Positions 57,139 to 64,000 of a DNA stretch of 64,000 bases are shown here, piece by piece (position 1 is the stretch's first letter; each line of letters starts with the position of its first letter). A program made the translations under genes and the position numbers. The notes beneath the pieces were generated by a model. That model had not been told where the DNA came from and searched no databases. It was given only the letters and a program-made list of their open reading frames with translations. The stretch comes from Kaistia terrae. Lineage in GTDB: Bacteria; Pseudomonadota; Alphaproteobacteria; Rhizobiales; Kaistiaceae. The stretch spans positions 372,001-436,000 of the forward strand of contig NZ_JAPKNH010000004.1 of assembly GCF_026344005.1 (NCBI RefSeq), written 5' to 3'.

Positions 57139-58890
57139 ATGCACAAGCTCAAGTCGGCGCTGGCGACAGTCCTGCGGATTTCACTTCCCTATTTCCGCTC
57201 GAACCAGAAGTGGATCGCGCTCGGCCTGTTGGCCATCGTCATCGGGCTTCAGCTCTTTGGCGTCTGGCTCGACGTTCGGTTCAACCAGTGGAACAATGAT
57301 TTCTACACGGCGCTGCAAAAGCGCGACTGGGCCGTCTTCGCCTATCAGATGTTCGTCGTGTTCTCCTGGATCGCCGCGCTATCGATCCTTTCCGGCGTCT
57401 ATCAGGCCTATTTCCAGCAATGGCTGCAGCTGAAGTGGCGCACATGGCTGACCCATCGCTATGTCGGTCGCTGGATGGCGGATGGCACGCACTACCGGAT
57501 GCGCCTCGCTGGAAACCCGGCTGACAACCCGGATCAACGTATTGCGGACGATACCGACCGTTTCACCGACGGAACGCTGACCATCGGCGTCGCGCTACTC
57601 GGCCAGGTCGTGTCGCTGTTCTCGTTTCTCTTCATCCTGTGGGGGCTGTCATCCGGTCGCCCGCTGGTCCTGTTCGGCACCGCCTACAATATTCCGGGTT
57701 ACCTGGTCTGGACGGCGCTCGGCTATGCCATTGTCGGCACGTTCCTAGCCCATTGGTTCGGCAAGCCGCTGGTAAGGCTCAATTTTCTGCAACAGAAATA
57801 CGAGGCGGACTTCCGCTTCTCGCTGGTCCGACTGCGTGAGAATTCCGAAGAAGTGGCGCTGCTGCATGGAGAAGCTCCGGAGCGTCGCGCGCTTGGCGAG
57901 CGCTTCGACAAGATCTACGGCAACTTCGTCGCGCTGATGAAGCGGCAGAAGATCCTCGGATTCTTCACCAGCGGCTATGTGCAGATCGCGATCATCTTTC
58001 CCTTCATGGTCGTCAGCCCGCTCTATTTCTCCGGCGCGATGGAGCTTGGCGACCTGATGCAGACGGCCTCCGCCTTCGGCTCGGTCCGCATGGCGCTCTC
58101 CTTCTTCGTCACGGCCTACGCGACGCTCGCAAGCTGGAAAGCTGTGGTCGACCGTCTCGATGGCTTCGAACATGCGATCGACATTGCCGAGAGCCCGGAG
58201 ATGCAGGGCCCCACGCTTGCCGCCGACAATGCCGATGCCGATCTCACGATCCATGGTCTTGTCGTCAGCCTGCCTGATGGTCGCGAAATCGTCGACGTGC
58301 CGGAGCTGAAGCTGGCGCCGCGCGAACGCGTGCTTTTGACGGGCCCATCGGGCTCGGGCAAATCCAGCCTGTTCCGCGCGGTGGGCGGGGTATGGCCGTT
58401 CGGAAATGGCTCGATCCAGATTCCCGAAGGCGCCAACCTGCTGATCCTGCCCCAGGGCGCCTACATGCCACTTGGCTCCATTCGGGCGGCACTTGCCTAT
58501 CCCGGCGAGCCCGAGGGCCTTGAGACCGATCGGGCGACCGAGGCACTTTCGGCAGTCGGCCTTTCGGGACTGGCGGACCACCTCGACGAGGAGGCGCATT
58601 GGGGCAACCGTCTTTCCGGCGGCGAACAGCAACGCATCGCGATCGCCCGCGCCATTTTGGCCAAGCCCGACTGGCTGCTTCTGGACGAAGCAACGAGCGC
58701 GCTCGACGAAAAGGCGGAGGCGTCCGTCTATGATCTCATCCGCCAGCGTCTGCCGGAGACGACGGTAATCTCGATCGGGCATCGCTCCAGTCTGGCGGTC
58801 CTGCACGACCGCTTTCTCGAACTCGTCGCGAATGGCGGCGGCGGCCATGTTCTGGTCGAGAGGCAAGAACCGGCGCTTGCGCCAGCGTAG
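57139..58890 (+). CDS. SbmA/BacA-like ABC exporter with fused ATPase (YddA/BclA type)
   Basis: The 583-residue protein joins an SbmA/BacA-like membrane domain (about residues 1-330, with FNQWNNDFYTALQKRDWAVF and NPADNPDQRIADDTDRFTDG) to an ABC ATPase. The ATPase has Walker A LTGPSGSGKSSLFRAVGG, signature RLSGGEQQRIAIAR, Walker B WLLLDEATSALDEKAEA and the H-loop ISIGHRSS. BacA- and BclA-like proteins import peptides such as NCR peptides and move very-long-chain lipids. This one has its own ATPase, so it is like BclA/Rv1819c. ATG 57139 follows GGAGAG; a TTG at 57127 is an alternative. Confidence 0.92.
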   Translation: MHKLKSALATVLRISLPYFRSNQKWIALGLLAIVIGLQLFGVWLDVRFNQWNNDFYTALQKRDWAVFAYQMFVVFSWIAALSILSGVYQAYFQQWLQLKWRTWLTHRYVGRWMADGTHYRMRLAGNPADNPDQRIADDTDRFTDGTLTIGVALLGQVVSLFSFLFILWGLSSGRPLVLFGTAYNIPGYLVWTALGYAIVGTFLAHWFGKPLVRLNFLQQKYEADFRFSLVRLRENSEEVALLHGEAPERRALGERFDKIYGNFVALMKRQKILGFFTSGYVQIAIIFPFMVVSPLYFSGAMELGDLMQTASAFGSVRMALSFFVTAYATLASWKAVVDRLDGFEHAIDIAESPEMQGPTLAADNADADLTIHGLVVSLPDGREIVDVPELKLAPRERVLLTGPSGSGKSSLFRAVGGVWPFGNGSIQIPEGANLLILPQGAYMPLGSIRAALAYPGEPEGLETDRATEALSAVGLSGLADHLDEEAHWGNRLSGGEQQRIAIARAILAKPDWLLLDEATSALDEKAEASVYDLIRQRLPETTVISIGHRSSLAVLHDRFLELVANGGGGHVLVERQEPALAPA

Positions 58891-58993
58891 ACAAACGTTC
58901 CGCGCCAAACGTCGGCGCCGGAATTGTTTCCCTCGGTTGAACAGTGTGTCGTGTCGTGGCTACGTTTCGGCAGGCAATCAGATCGTGTAAGTT

Positions 58994-59007
58994 TTGATCC
59001 AGATCAA
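58994..59007 (+). promoter_or_regulatory. FNR/FixK-type anaerobox upstream of doxX
   Basis: TTGAT-CCAG-ATCAA: a perfect TTGAT-N4-ATCAA box, 33 bp upstream of ATG 59041. This is a strong match to FNR/FixK sites of alphaproteobacteria. Confidence 0.7.
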
Positions 59008-59040
59008 ACGAGCACGCCGATCCGGCGCCTGGAGAAACTT

Positions 59041-59505
59041 ATGACCGATACCACTTCGCAGAAGCTGATTGTTCCCGCCTTCGGCGGTCTCTACGCGGCT
59101 ACGCCCGTCTTCGAGGCCCTGCTGCGCTTTGTCGTCGGCTTCTGGCTGGTTCCCCACGGCGCGCAGAAGCTGTTCGGTCTGTTCGGCGGTGGCGGCATTG
59201 AAGGCACTGCAGGCTTCTTCGCCCAGATCGGCCTTCAGCCGGCGATCCTGCTGGCAACTCTCGCTGGCCTCGGCGAATTCTTCGGCGGCCTGTTCCTGGC
59301 GATCGGCCTGCTGACCCGTCCGGCCGCTCTGGTCGCAGCCTTCGTCCTGCTGGTCGCCACGCTGAGCGTTCACCTCGGCAACGGCTTCTTCATGGCCACC
59401 GGCGGCTTCGAATATGCCTCGCTCTGGTTCTTCGCCGCGCTCTATTTCTTCTTCAAGGGCGGCAACCAGTATTCGGTCGACGCCAAGCTCGGCCGCGCTT
59501 TCTAA
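59041..59505 (+). CDS. DoxX family membrane protein
   Basis: The 154-residue protein has the DoxX outline: four hydrophobic segments beginning FEALLRFVVGFWLVPHGAQK, with LFGLFGGGGIEGTAGFFAQI, GLGEFFGGLFLAIGLLTRPA and ALVAAFVLLVATLSVHLGNG. DoxX proteins are linked to thiosulfate/sulfide stress and redox balance in various bacteria. CTGGAGAAA precedes ATG 59041. The FNR-type box upstream suggests control by oxygen. A terminator follows. Confidence 0.88.
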   Translation: MTDTTSQKLIVPAFGGLYAATPVFEALLRFVVGFWLVPHGAQKLFGLFGGGGIEGTAGFFAQIGLQPAILLATLAGLGEFFGGLFLAIGLLTRPAALVAAFVLLVATLSVHLGNGFFMATGGFEYASLWFFAALYFFFKGGNQYSVDAKLGRAF

Positions 59506-59532
59506 GGCGATAAGTTCTTCGTACGCTTTGAC

Positions 59533-59557
59533 AGGCCGCCCTTCGGGGCGGCCTTTT
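59533..59557 (+). terminator. Terminator after doxX
   Basis: AGGCCGCCC and GGGCGGCCT form a perfect 9-bp stem with a TTCG-type loop, continued by TTTT. Confidence 0.88.
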
Positions 59558-59618
59558 GCATTTCAGAAGGTCCTTGCGCTTCAGCGTCATGCGGGCGTGA
59601 GGTTGCCCGTTCAAGGTC

Positions 59619-59690
59619 GATGCGGTACGAAACGCGCCGCTAGACGCGGTACAAAATGTACCTTCGGATGCGATACCAAATGGTTCGCTC
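59619..59690 (+). repeat. Three 24-bp imperfect tandem repeats in the hisS leader
   Basis: The 15-base cores GATGCGGTACGAAAC (59619), GACGCGGTACAAAAT (59643) and GATGCGATACCAAAT (59667) are spaced exactly 24 bp apart and end 19 bp before hisS. Read in one frame they repeat DAVRNAPL / DAVQNVPS / DAIPNGSL. The second unit also has a GTAC...GTAC inverted core. Function unknown; a regulator site or a decayed coding repeat is possible. Confidence 0.5.
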
Positions 59691-59709
59691 GAGAGACGGG
59701 ATCGACGAC

Positions 59710-61200
59710 ATGGCCGAGAAAGAAAAGACGAACGCCTTGAAGGCGCGCCTGCCGCGCGGGCTCGTCGATCGCCATGCCGGTGCGATCAAGACGGCGGATC
59801 GGATGATCGCCACGATTCGGGACGTCTACGAGCTCTATGGCTTCGAGCCGGTCGAGACGCCGCTGATCGAATACACGGATACGCTTGGAAAATTCCTTCC
59901 GGATCAGGATCGTCCCAATGAGGGCGTGTTCTCGTTCCAGGACGATGACGAGCAGTGGTTGAGCCTGCGCTACGATCTGACCGCGCCGCTCGCCCGCTAT
60001 GTCGCCGAGAATTACGACCAGCTGCCGAAGCCCTATCGCAGCTATCGCAATGGCTGGGTGTTCCGCAACGAGAAGCCCGGCCCGGGCCGTTTCCGCCAGT
60101 TCATGCAGTTCGACGCCGATACGGTCGGCTCCGCCTCGCCGGCAGCCGATGCCGAAATGTGCATGATGATGGCTGATACGCTGGAGGCGCTCGGCATCAG
60201 CCGTGGCGACTATCTCATCCGCGTCAACAACCGCAAGGTGCTCGACGGCGTCATGGAGGCGATCGGGCTCGCCGGGCCTGAGAATGCCGGCAAACGGCTG
60301 ACGGTGCTGCGCGCCATCGACAAGCTCGACAAGTTCGGCCCCGAAGGTGTCCAGCTTCTTCTTGGCGCAGGCCGCAAGGACGAGAGCGGCGATTTCACCA
60401 AGGGCGCGGGCCTCGACGAGGCCGGCGTTGCGACGGTGATGAAATATGTCGCCGCCCAGTCGAGCGTCGGCAATGAGGCGACGGTCGCGAGCATTCGCCA
60501 GCACATCGAGATGGGACCTTCCGGTGTCGAGGGCCTGAATGAACTCGACCAGATCTCGGTCATCACCACGGCGGCCGGCTATTCCGATCGAATCAAGATC
60601 GATCCCTCGGTCGTGCGCGGGCTCGAATATTACACTGGCCCCGTGTTTGAGGCCGAGCTGCTGTTCGAGACCGTCAACGAAAAGGGCGAGCCCGCCCGCT
60701 TCGGCTCGGTCGGCGGCGGCGGTCGTTATGACGGACTGGTTGGACGTTTTCGCAGTGAATCCATTCCCGCGACCGGCTTTTCCATTGGCGTTTCGCGCCT
60801 GATGGCGGCGCTGACGGCGCTCGGCAAGGTCTCGGTCGAGGCCGAAATCGGTCCGGTCGTCGTGACGATCTTTGATCGTGACCGCATCGGCGAATACCAG
60901 AAGATGGTCAAGGAACTGCGCGACGCCGGCATTCGCGCCGAACTCTACCTCGGCGGCTCCGGTCCCAAGGCACAGCTCAAATACGCCGATAAGCGCAATG
61001 CTCCCTGTGTCATCATCCAGGGCGGCGACGAAAAGGCGAAGGGCGTCATCCAGGTCAAGGATCTGGTGCTCGGCAAGAAGATGGCGACCGAGATCTCCGA
61101 CAATGCCGCCTGGCGCGAGGGGCGTCCGGCACAGGTCGAGGTTCCCGAGGCGGATCTGGTCGCAGCCGTGCGCGAGATCCTGGCGCGACAGGCGGGGTGA
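59710..61200 (+). CDS. hisS: Histidyl-tRNA synthetase
   Basis: The 496-residue class II synthetase has motif 1 ([20 protein letters not shown]), motif 2 ([20 protein letters not shown]), the histidine A-region ([16 protein letters not shown]), motif 3 ([13 protein letters not shown] ... [13 protein letters not shown]) and the C-terminal anticodon-binding domain. In motif 2 the ERPQ of E. coli (R116, Q118, which contact G-1:C73) reads EKPG here, matching the tRNA-His at 17090 that lacks G-1 and has A73. ATG 59710 begins the typical N-terminus; the frame from 59656 reads through the leader repeats. GTG of hisZ overlaps its stop. Confidence 0.95.
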   Translation: MAEKEKTNALKARLPRGLVDRHAGAIKTADRMIATIRDVYELYGFEPVETPLIEYTDTLGKFLPDQDRPNEGVFSFQDDDEQWLSLRYDLTAPLARYVAENYDQLPKPYRSYRNGWVFRNEKPGPGRFRQFMQFDADTVGSASPAADAEMCMMMADTLEALGISRGDYLIRVNNRKVLDGVMEAIGLAGPENAGKRLTVLRAIDKLDKFGPEGVQLLLGAGRKDESGDFTKGAGLDEAGVATVMKYVAAQSSVGNEATVASIRQHIEMGPSGVEGLNELDQISVITTAAGYSDRIKIDPSVVRGLEYYTGPVFEAELLFETVNEKGEPARFGSVGGGGRYDGLVGRFRSESIPATGFSIGVSRLMAALTALGKVSVEAEIGPVVVTIFDRDRIGEYQKMVKELRDAGIRAELYLGGSGPKAQLKYADKRNAPCVIIQGGDEKAKGVIQVKDLVLGKKMATEISDNAAWREGRPAQVEVPEADLVAAVREILARQAG

Positions 61201-62318
61201 GCGAAATGGTCGAGACGACCCAACTTCGTATTCTTCTATCCGAGGCGGGCTATCGCTTTGTCGACCCGCCAATCGTTTCGGAAGCCAATGTCTTCCTGGA
61301 CGTCGCGGGCGAGGATCTGCGCCGTCGTCTTTATCTGACGACGAGCGCCGACGGCCGCGAGCAGTGCCTGCGGCCGGAATTCACCATTCCCGTCTGCCTG
61401 CAGCACATCGCCAGCGGCGATGCGCACCGTACGGCTGACTATGCCTATCTCGGCCCGGTCTTCCGCCAGCGCCCCGGTGGCGCGAATGGCGAGTTTTTGC
61501 AGGCGGGTGTTGAATCGCTCGGCCGCACGGATCGCATCACCGCCGACGCCGATGTGCTGGCGTTGGCGCTGGACGCTGTCCGGGTCTACGGCCTCGACGA
61601 ACCGATCGTTCGGATCGGCGATTCCGCGCTGTTTTCCGCCATCATCGATCAGCTTGGCGTCGCGGCCATCTGGAAGCGTCGCTTGTCGCGCGCCTTCGGC
61701 GACCGCGCCCGGCTCGACGCGACGATCGCGCGGCTTTCTGGCGGCAAGTCGGCGGAGGCGCCAGCGCATGCCGGCTTCCTCGCCGCCCTCGACGGCACGG
61801 ATCATGACGCGGCGCACCGCATCGTCGAGGATCTGCTGTCGATTGCCGGCATCCGCGCCGTAGGCGGCCGCTCGGCCGGCGAGATCGCGGATCGCTTCCT
61901 GGAACAATCGGCCTTGGCCGCCGGTGGCGGGCTCGACGAACGCGCGCAGTCTGTCCTCGGGCGCTTCCTGGCCATCGCCGGCAAGCCGAACGCCGTCATC
62001 CAGGACCTGAAGACGCTGGCGAGTGACGAAAAGCTCGGCATGGACGCTTCGATCGAAGGCTTCGAGAAGCGTGCCGAAGGCCTCGCACGCCGCGGGATTG
62101 ATCTGGAGCGCCTCGATTTCGCCGCCGATTTCGGCCGTCGCCTCGACTATTACTCGGGCTTTGTCTTCGAGATCTACGACAAGGCGCTGCCGGCCGGCCA
62201 GCAGGTCGTCGGCGGTGGTCGCTATGACCGGCTGATGCCGCTTCTCGGCGCCAAGTCGACCGTGCCCGCGGTCGGTTTCGCGCTCTGGCTCGATCGCGTG
62301 AAGGAAGTAGCGGCATGA
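61197..62318 (+). CDS. hisZ: ATP phosphoribosyltransferase regulatory subunit
   Basis: The 373-residue protein is a HisRS catalytic-core paralogue without the anticodon domain: [64 protein letters not shown], and [16 protein letters not shown] with [15 protein letters not shown]. The substitutions in motif 2 and the histidine region separate it from a true synthetase. It complexes with HisG for the first step of histidine synthesis. GTG 61197 overlaps the hisS stop; ATG 61206 is an alternative. Its stop overlaps the hisG start. Confidence 0.94.
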   Translation: MSEMVETTQLRILLSEAGYRFVDPPIVSEANVFLDVAGEDLRRRLYLTTSADGREQCLRPEFTIPVCLQHIASGDAHRTADYAYLGPVFRQRPGGANGEFLQAGVESLGRTDRITADADVLALALDAVRVYGLDEPIVRIGDSALFSAIIDQLGVAAIWKRRLSRAFGDRARLDATIARLSGGKSAEAPAHAGFLAALDGTDHDAAHRIVEDLLSIAGIRAVGGRSAGEIADRFLEQSALAAGGGLDERAQSVLGRFLAIAGKPNAVIQDLKTLASDEKLGMDASIEGFEKRAEGLARRGIDLERLDFAADFGRRLDYYSGFVFEIYDKALPAGQQVVGGGRYDRLMPLLGAKSTVPAVGFALWLDRVKEVAA

Positions 62319-63301
62319 CCGACGCCCCGCTCGTTCTCGCCGTCCCCTCCAAGGGCCGGCTGCAGGAAAATGCCAACGCCTTCTTTGCCCGCGCCGGTTT
62401 GCCCGTCGTCCAGCAGGGCAGCGCGCGCTCCTATCGCGGCCGCATTGGTGGCCTGCCGGATGTCGAGGTCGCGTTCCTCTCGGCTTCCGAAATCACGCGC
62501 GAACTGGCTGCCGGCTCCGTCCATCTCGGCATCACCGGTCGCGATCTGGTCGAGGAAGAGGTTTCGGACTTCGCCCAGCGGCTCGATCTCGTCCTGCCGC
62601 TCGGCTTCGGCCATGCCGACGTCGTTGTCGCCGTGCCGGAAGCCTGGATCGATGTCCGCTGCATGGCGGATCTCGACGACGTCGCAGCCGATTTCCGCGC
62701 CCGCCATGGCCGCTGGCTGACGGTCGCCACCAAATACGTCAACCTGACGCGGCGCTTTTTCACTCAGAACGGCATTGCCGACTACCGGATCGTCGAAAGC
62801 CTCGGCGCCACGGAAGGTGCGCCGGCATCGGGTGCCGCCGATTTGATCGTCGACATCACCTCGACTGGCTCGACACTGACCGCCAACGCTCTGAAGATCG
62901 TCGGCGATGGCGTGATCCTGCAGTCCGAGGCACACCTCGTTGCAAGTCTCTCGGCGACCTGGAGCGGGGCGGCGCGCGGAGCATTGCGGGTCATCCTCGA
63001 CCGGATCGAGGCCGAATCCGCCGGCCGTTCGCTGCGTGAAATCCGTGCCGATGTGGTTGATCCGGAAGGCGCGGCCAAGGTTGCCGCCGACCGTTTCGGC
63101 GCGACGACGCCGTTTGGCATGCCTTCGGGCCACCTGCTGCTGCATTGCCCGGCCTCAAAGGTCTACGCCTGCGCCGAATGGCTCCGTACCGGGGCCGGCG
63201 CGCGCACGGTCTCCGTCTCCCGCCTCGATACGGTGTTCGCGTCGACCAGCCCGTTGGCGGAACATCTGCTCGGCCGCATCGACGGTCGTGCCAGAGCCTG
63301 A
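62315..63301 (+). CDS. hisG: ATP phosphoribosyltransferase catalytic subunit, long form
   Basis: The 328-residue enzyme makes phosphoribosyl-ATP, starting histidine synthesis. Marks: [73 protein letters not shown], and [19 protein letters not shown] (the phosphate-binding GSTL). Short HisG needs HisZ and is about 210-230 residues; this one has about 100 more at the C-terminus ([20 protein letters not shown] at about 270-290) although HisZ is present. ATGA overlap with hisZ gives a coupled three-gene operon. Confidence 0.94.
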   Translation: MTDAPLVLAVPSKGRLQENANAFFARAGLPVVQQGSARSYRGRIGGLPDVEVAFLSASEITRELAAGSVHLGITGRDLVEEEVSDFAQRLDLVLPLGFGHADVVVAVPEAWIDVRCMADLDDVAADFRARHGRWLTVATKYVNLTRRFFTQNGIADYRIVESLGATEGAPASGAADLIVDITSTGSTLTANALKIVGDGVILQSEAHLVASLSATWSGAARGALRVILDRIEAESAGRSLREIRADVVDPEGAAKVAADRFGATTPFGMPSGHLLLHCPASKVYACAEWLRTGAGARTVSVSRLDTVFASTSPLAEHLLGRIDGRARA

Positions 63302-63455
63302 GCCGCATTTTTCTCGCCGTCGCTGCCTCCCGAAATTGGGGGAGGCGCGACGGTGGGCATGCGTTTCCTGCATTGCTGCGTTGCAACATCGTGTTTTGCA
63401 ATGCGGCGAAAATGACTTACCTTAGCGTCATCACCCACAACAGGGAGACACGCAG

Positions 63456-63614
63456 ATGTTTAAGTCCTTGAAGAAGTTTCGTCGCAGCTGGTCCGAATAC
63501 GTCAATTTCGACCCGGAAGCAGCTCAGCTGGCCCAGGCCGGCGACCTGATTGACCTCGAAATGATCCAGCGCGACCTCGACCGTCGCGGCCGTCGTTCCT
63601 ACGGCGGTTACTAG
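63456..63614 (+). CDS. Small DUF3563-like protein
   Basis: A 52-residue protein, MFKSLKKFRRSWSEYVNFDP, continuing AAQLAQAGDLIDLEMIQRDL and DRRGRRSYGGY. The helical DLIDLEMIQRDLDRRG core resembles DUF3563, a short family of unknown function common in Hyphomicrobiales. GGGAGACACGCAG gives a good ribosome site. The stop lies in the hairpin at 63612. The 154 bp before it contain its promoter. Confidence 0.65.
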   Translation: MFKSLKKFRRSWSEYVNFDPEAAQLAQAGDLIDLEMIQRDLDRRGRRSYGGY

Positions 63615-63689
63615 AACCGTTCATCGCTGAACGATTCTAAGCCTTTGTTGGATCGCGTTTTTCTTGCGCGAACCGGCATGAAAACGACT
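63612..63689. repeat. Intergenic repeat with hairpin, copy B
   Basis: TAGAACCGTTCA (63612-63623) and TGAACGATTCTA (63628-63639) form a 12-bp stem with one mismatch and a TCGC loop, overlapping the DUF3563 stop. The following AGCCTTTGTTGGATCGCG resembles the 3' part of the element at 56172. It lies between convergent genes and may act as a terminator. Confidence 0.6.
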
Positions 63690-64000
63690 CTAAGTCGCTG
63701 AGGCGTTGCCTGGCAGCTTGAGTTCATAGCGCAGGCGCGTCGCCTCGGCGCGGCAGTGACAACCTTCGACGTGGTCGTTGACCAGACCCATCGCCTGCAT
63801 GAAGGCGTAGACCGTGGTTGGGCCGACAAAGCTCCAGCCTCGTCGCTTGAGGTCCTTCGACAGGCGCACCGAGGTCGGTGAGGTGCTGTTGGCCGTAAGG
63901 CTGGCCTTGTCGAACGCATCCGGCCGTTCGCTGGCCGGCGGCTCGAAACTCCAGACATAGGCGGCGATCGAGCCTTCGCTTTCGATCAGTTCCAGCGCGC
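63690..64000 (-). CDS. tag: DNA-3-methyladenine glycosylase I, C-terminal part
   Basis: The minus-strand frame ends at TAG (complement of 63690-63692) and runs off the right edge; about 102 residues are visible. It reads LELIESEGSIAAYVWSFEPP, LSKDLKRRGWSFVGPTTVYA, FMQAMGLVNDHVEGCHCRAE, the C-terminal half of Tag. The WSFVGPTTVYAFMQA block and the zinc-binding HVEGCHCR residues are typical. The enzyme removes 3-methyladenine from DNA. The N-terminus and start lie beyond 64000. Confidence 0.92.
   Translation of the reverse strand, partial: ALELIESEGSIAAYVWSFEPPASERPDAFDKASLTANSTSPTSVRLSKDLKRRGWSFVGPTTVYAFMQAMGLVNDHVEGCHCRAEATRLRYELKLPGNASAT

Noticed and set aside
59656-59709. An N-terminal extension of hisS through the leader repeats
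   Set aside because: The extra 18 residues are not typical of HisRS and the sequence is better explained as part of the 24-bp repeats.

Overview
The window is a high-GC chromosomal segment of an alphaproteobacterium, most likely Hyphomicrobiales (Rhizobiales). Signs of this are the hisS-hisZ-hisG order, a PdhS/PleC/DivJ-type histidine kinase, a plant-type gshA, glcD-glcE-glcF, paired phasins, an SbmA/BacA-like exporter fused to an ATPase, DUF1127/DUF1488/DUF3422/DUF3563 proteins, palindromic intergenic repeats, and a tRNA-His with no encoded G-1. I cannot name the genus.

Bases 1 to about 17,090 are accessory DNA: a degraded prophage or nested island that continues past the left edge and ends at the 3' end of tRNA-His. 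From the left it holds an early block (a replication-initiator-like gene carrying internal iterons, a PC4-like protein, a HEPN-motif protein on the other strand), a small serine recombinase, and a terminase/DUF2213 block lacking portal, capsid and tail genes. Next comes a two-gene NdpA-like/membrane-protein cassette at 7272-9807, a candidate defence system. After it are an initiator-like tRNA and a duplicated module (10112-10730 and 12535-13393), in which a truncated terminase-small-subunit-like frame shares a CATG start with an unrelated divergent cargo gene. The block ends with NhaA and several small membrane or orphan proteins.

From 17,300 the sequence is ordinary chromosome. Regions are: phasins and PdhS-like kinase (17.3-21.9 kb); VOC protein, LysR, DUF1127, DUF937, universal stress protein, glutamate-cysteine ligase, SDR and EamA exporter (22-29 kb); an RND efflux operon (29.4-33.9 kb); Nudix, VOC and glutamine amidotransferase genes (33.9-36 kb); LldR-like regulator with lldD, DUF3422 and LysR (36.3-40.6 kb); glcDEF (40.7-45.2 kb); DUF1488 and TMEM175 proteins (45.2-46.3 kb); TPP riboswitch-thiM-thiE (46.5-48.1 kb); malate synthase aceB (48.2-49.8 kb); DHA2 and EmrAB-type drug exporters with a divergent TetR (50.6-56.2 kb); L,D-transpeptidase, ABC exporter and DoxX (56.3-59.5 kb); hisS-hisZ-hisG (59.7-63.3 kb); a DUF3563-like gene; and the 3' part of tag at the right edge.

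Metabolically, lldD, glcDEF and aceB fit together: lactate to pyruvate, glycolate to glyoxylate, and glyoxylate plus acetyl-CoA to malate. FNR/FixK-type boxes upstream of the universal stress gene and doxX, and a CRP-type palindrome upstream of the ABC exporter, suggest oxygen- or stress-linked control. tRNA-His and HisRS both carry the unusual alphaproteobacterial histidine identity features.
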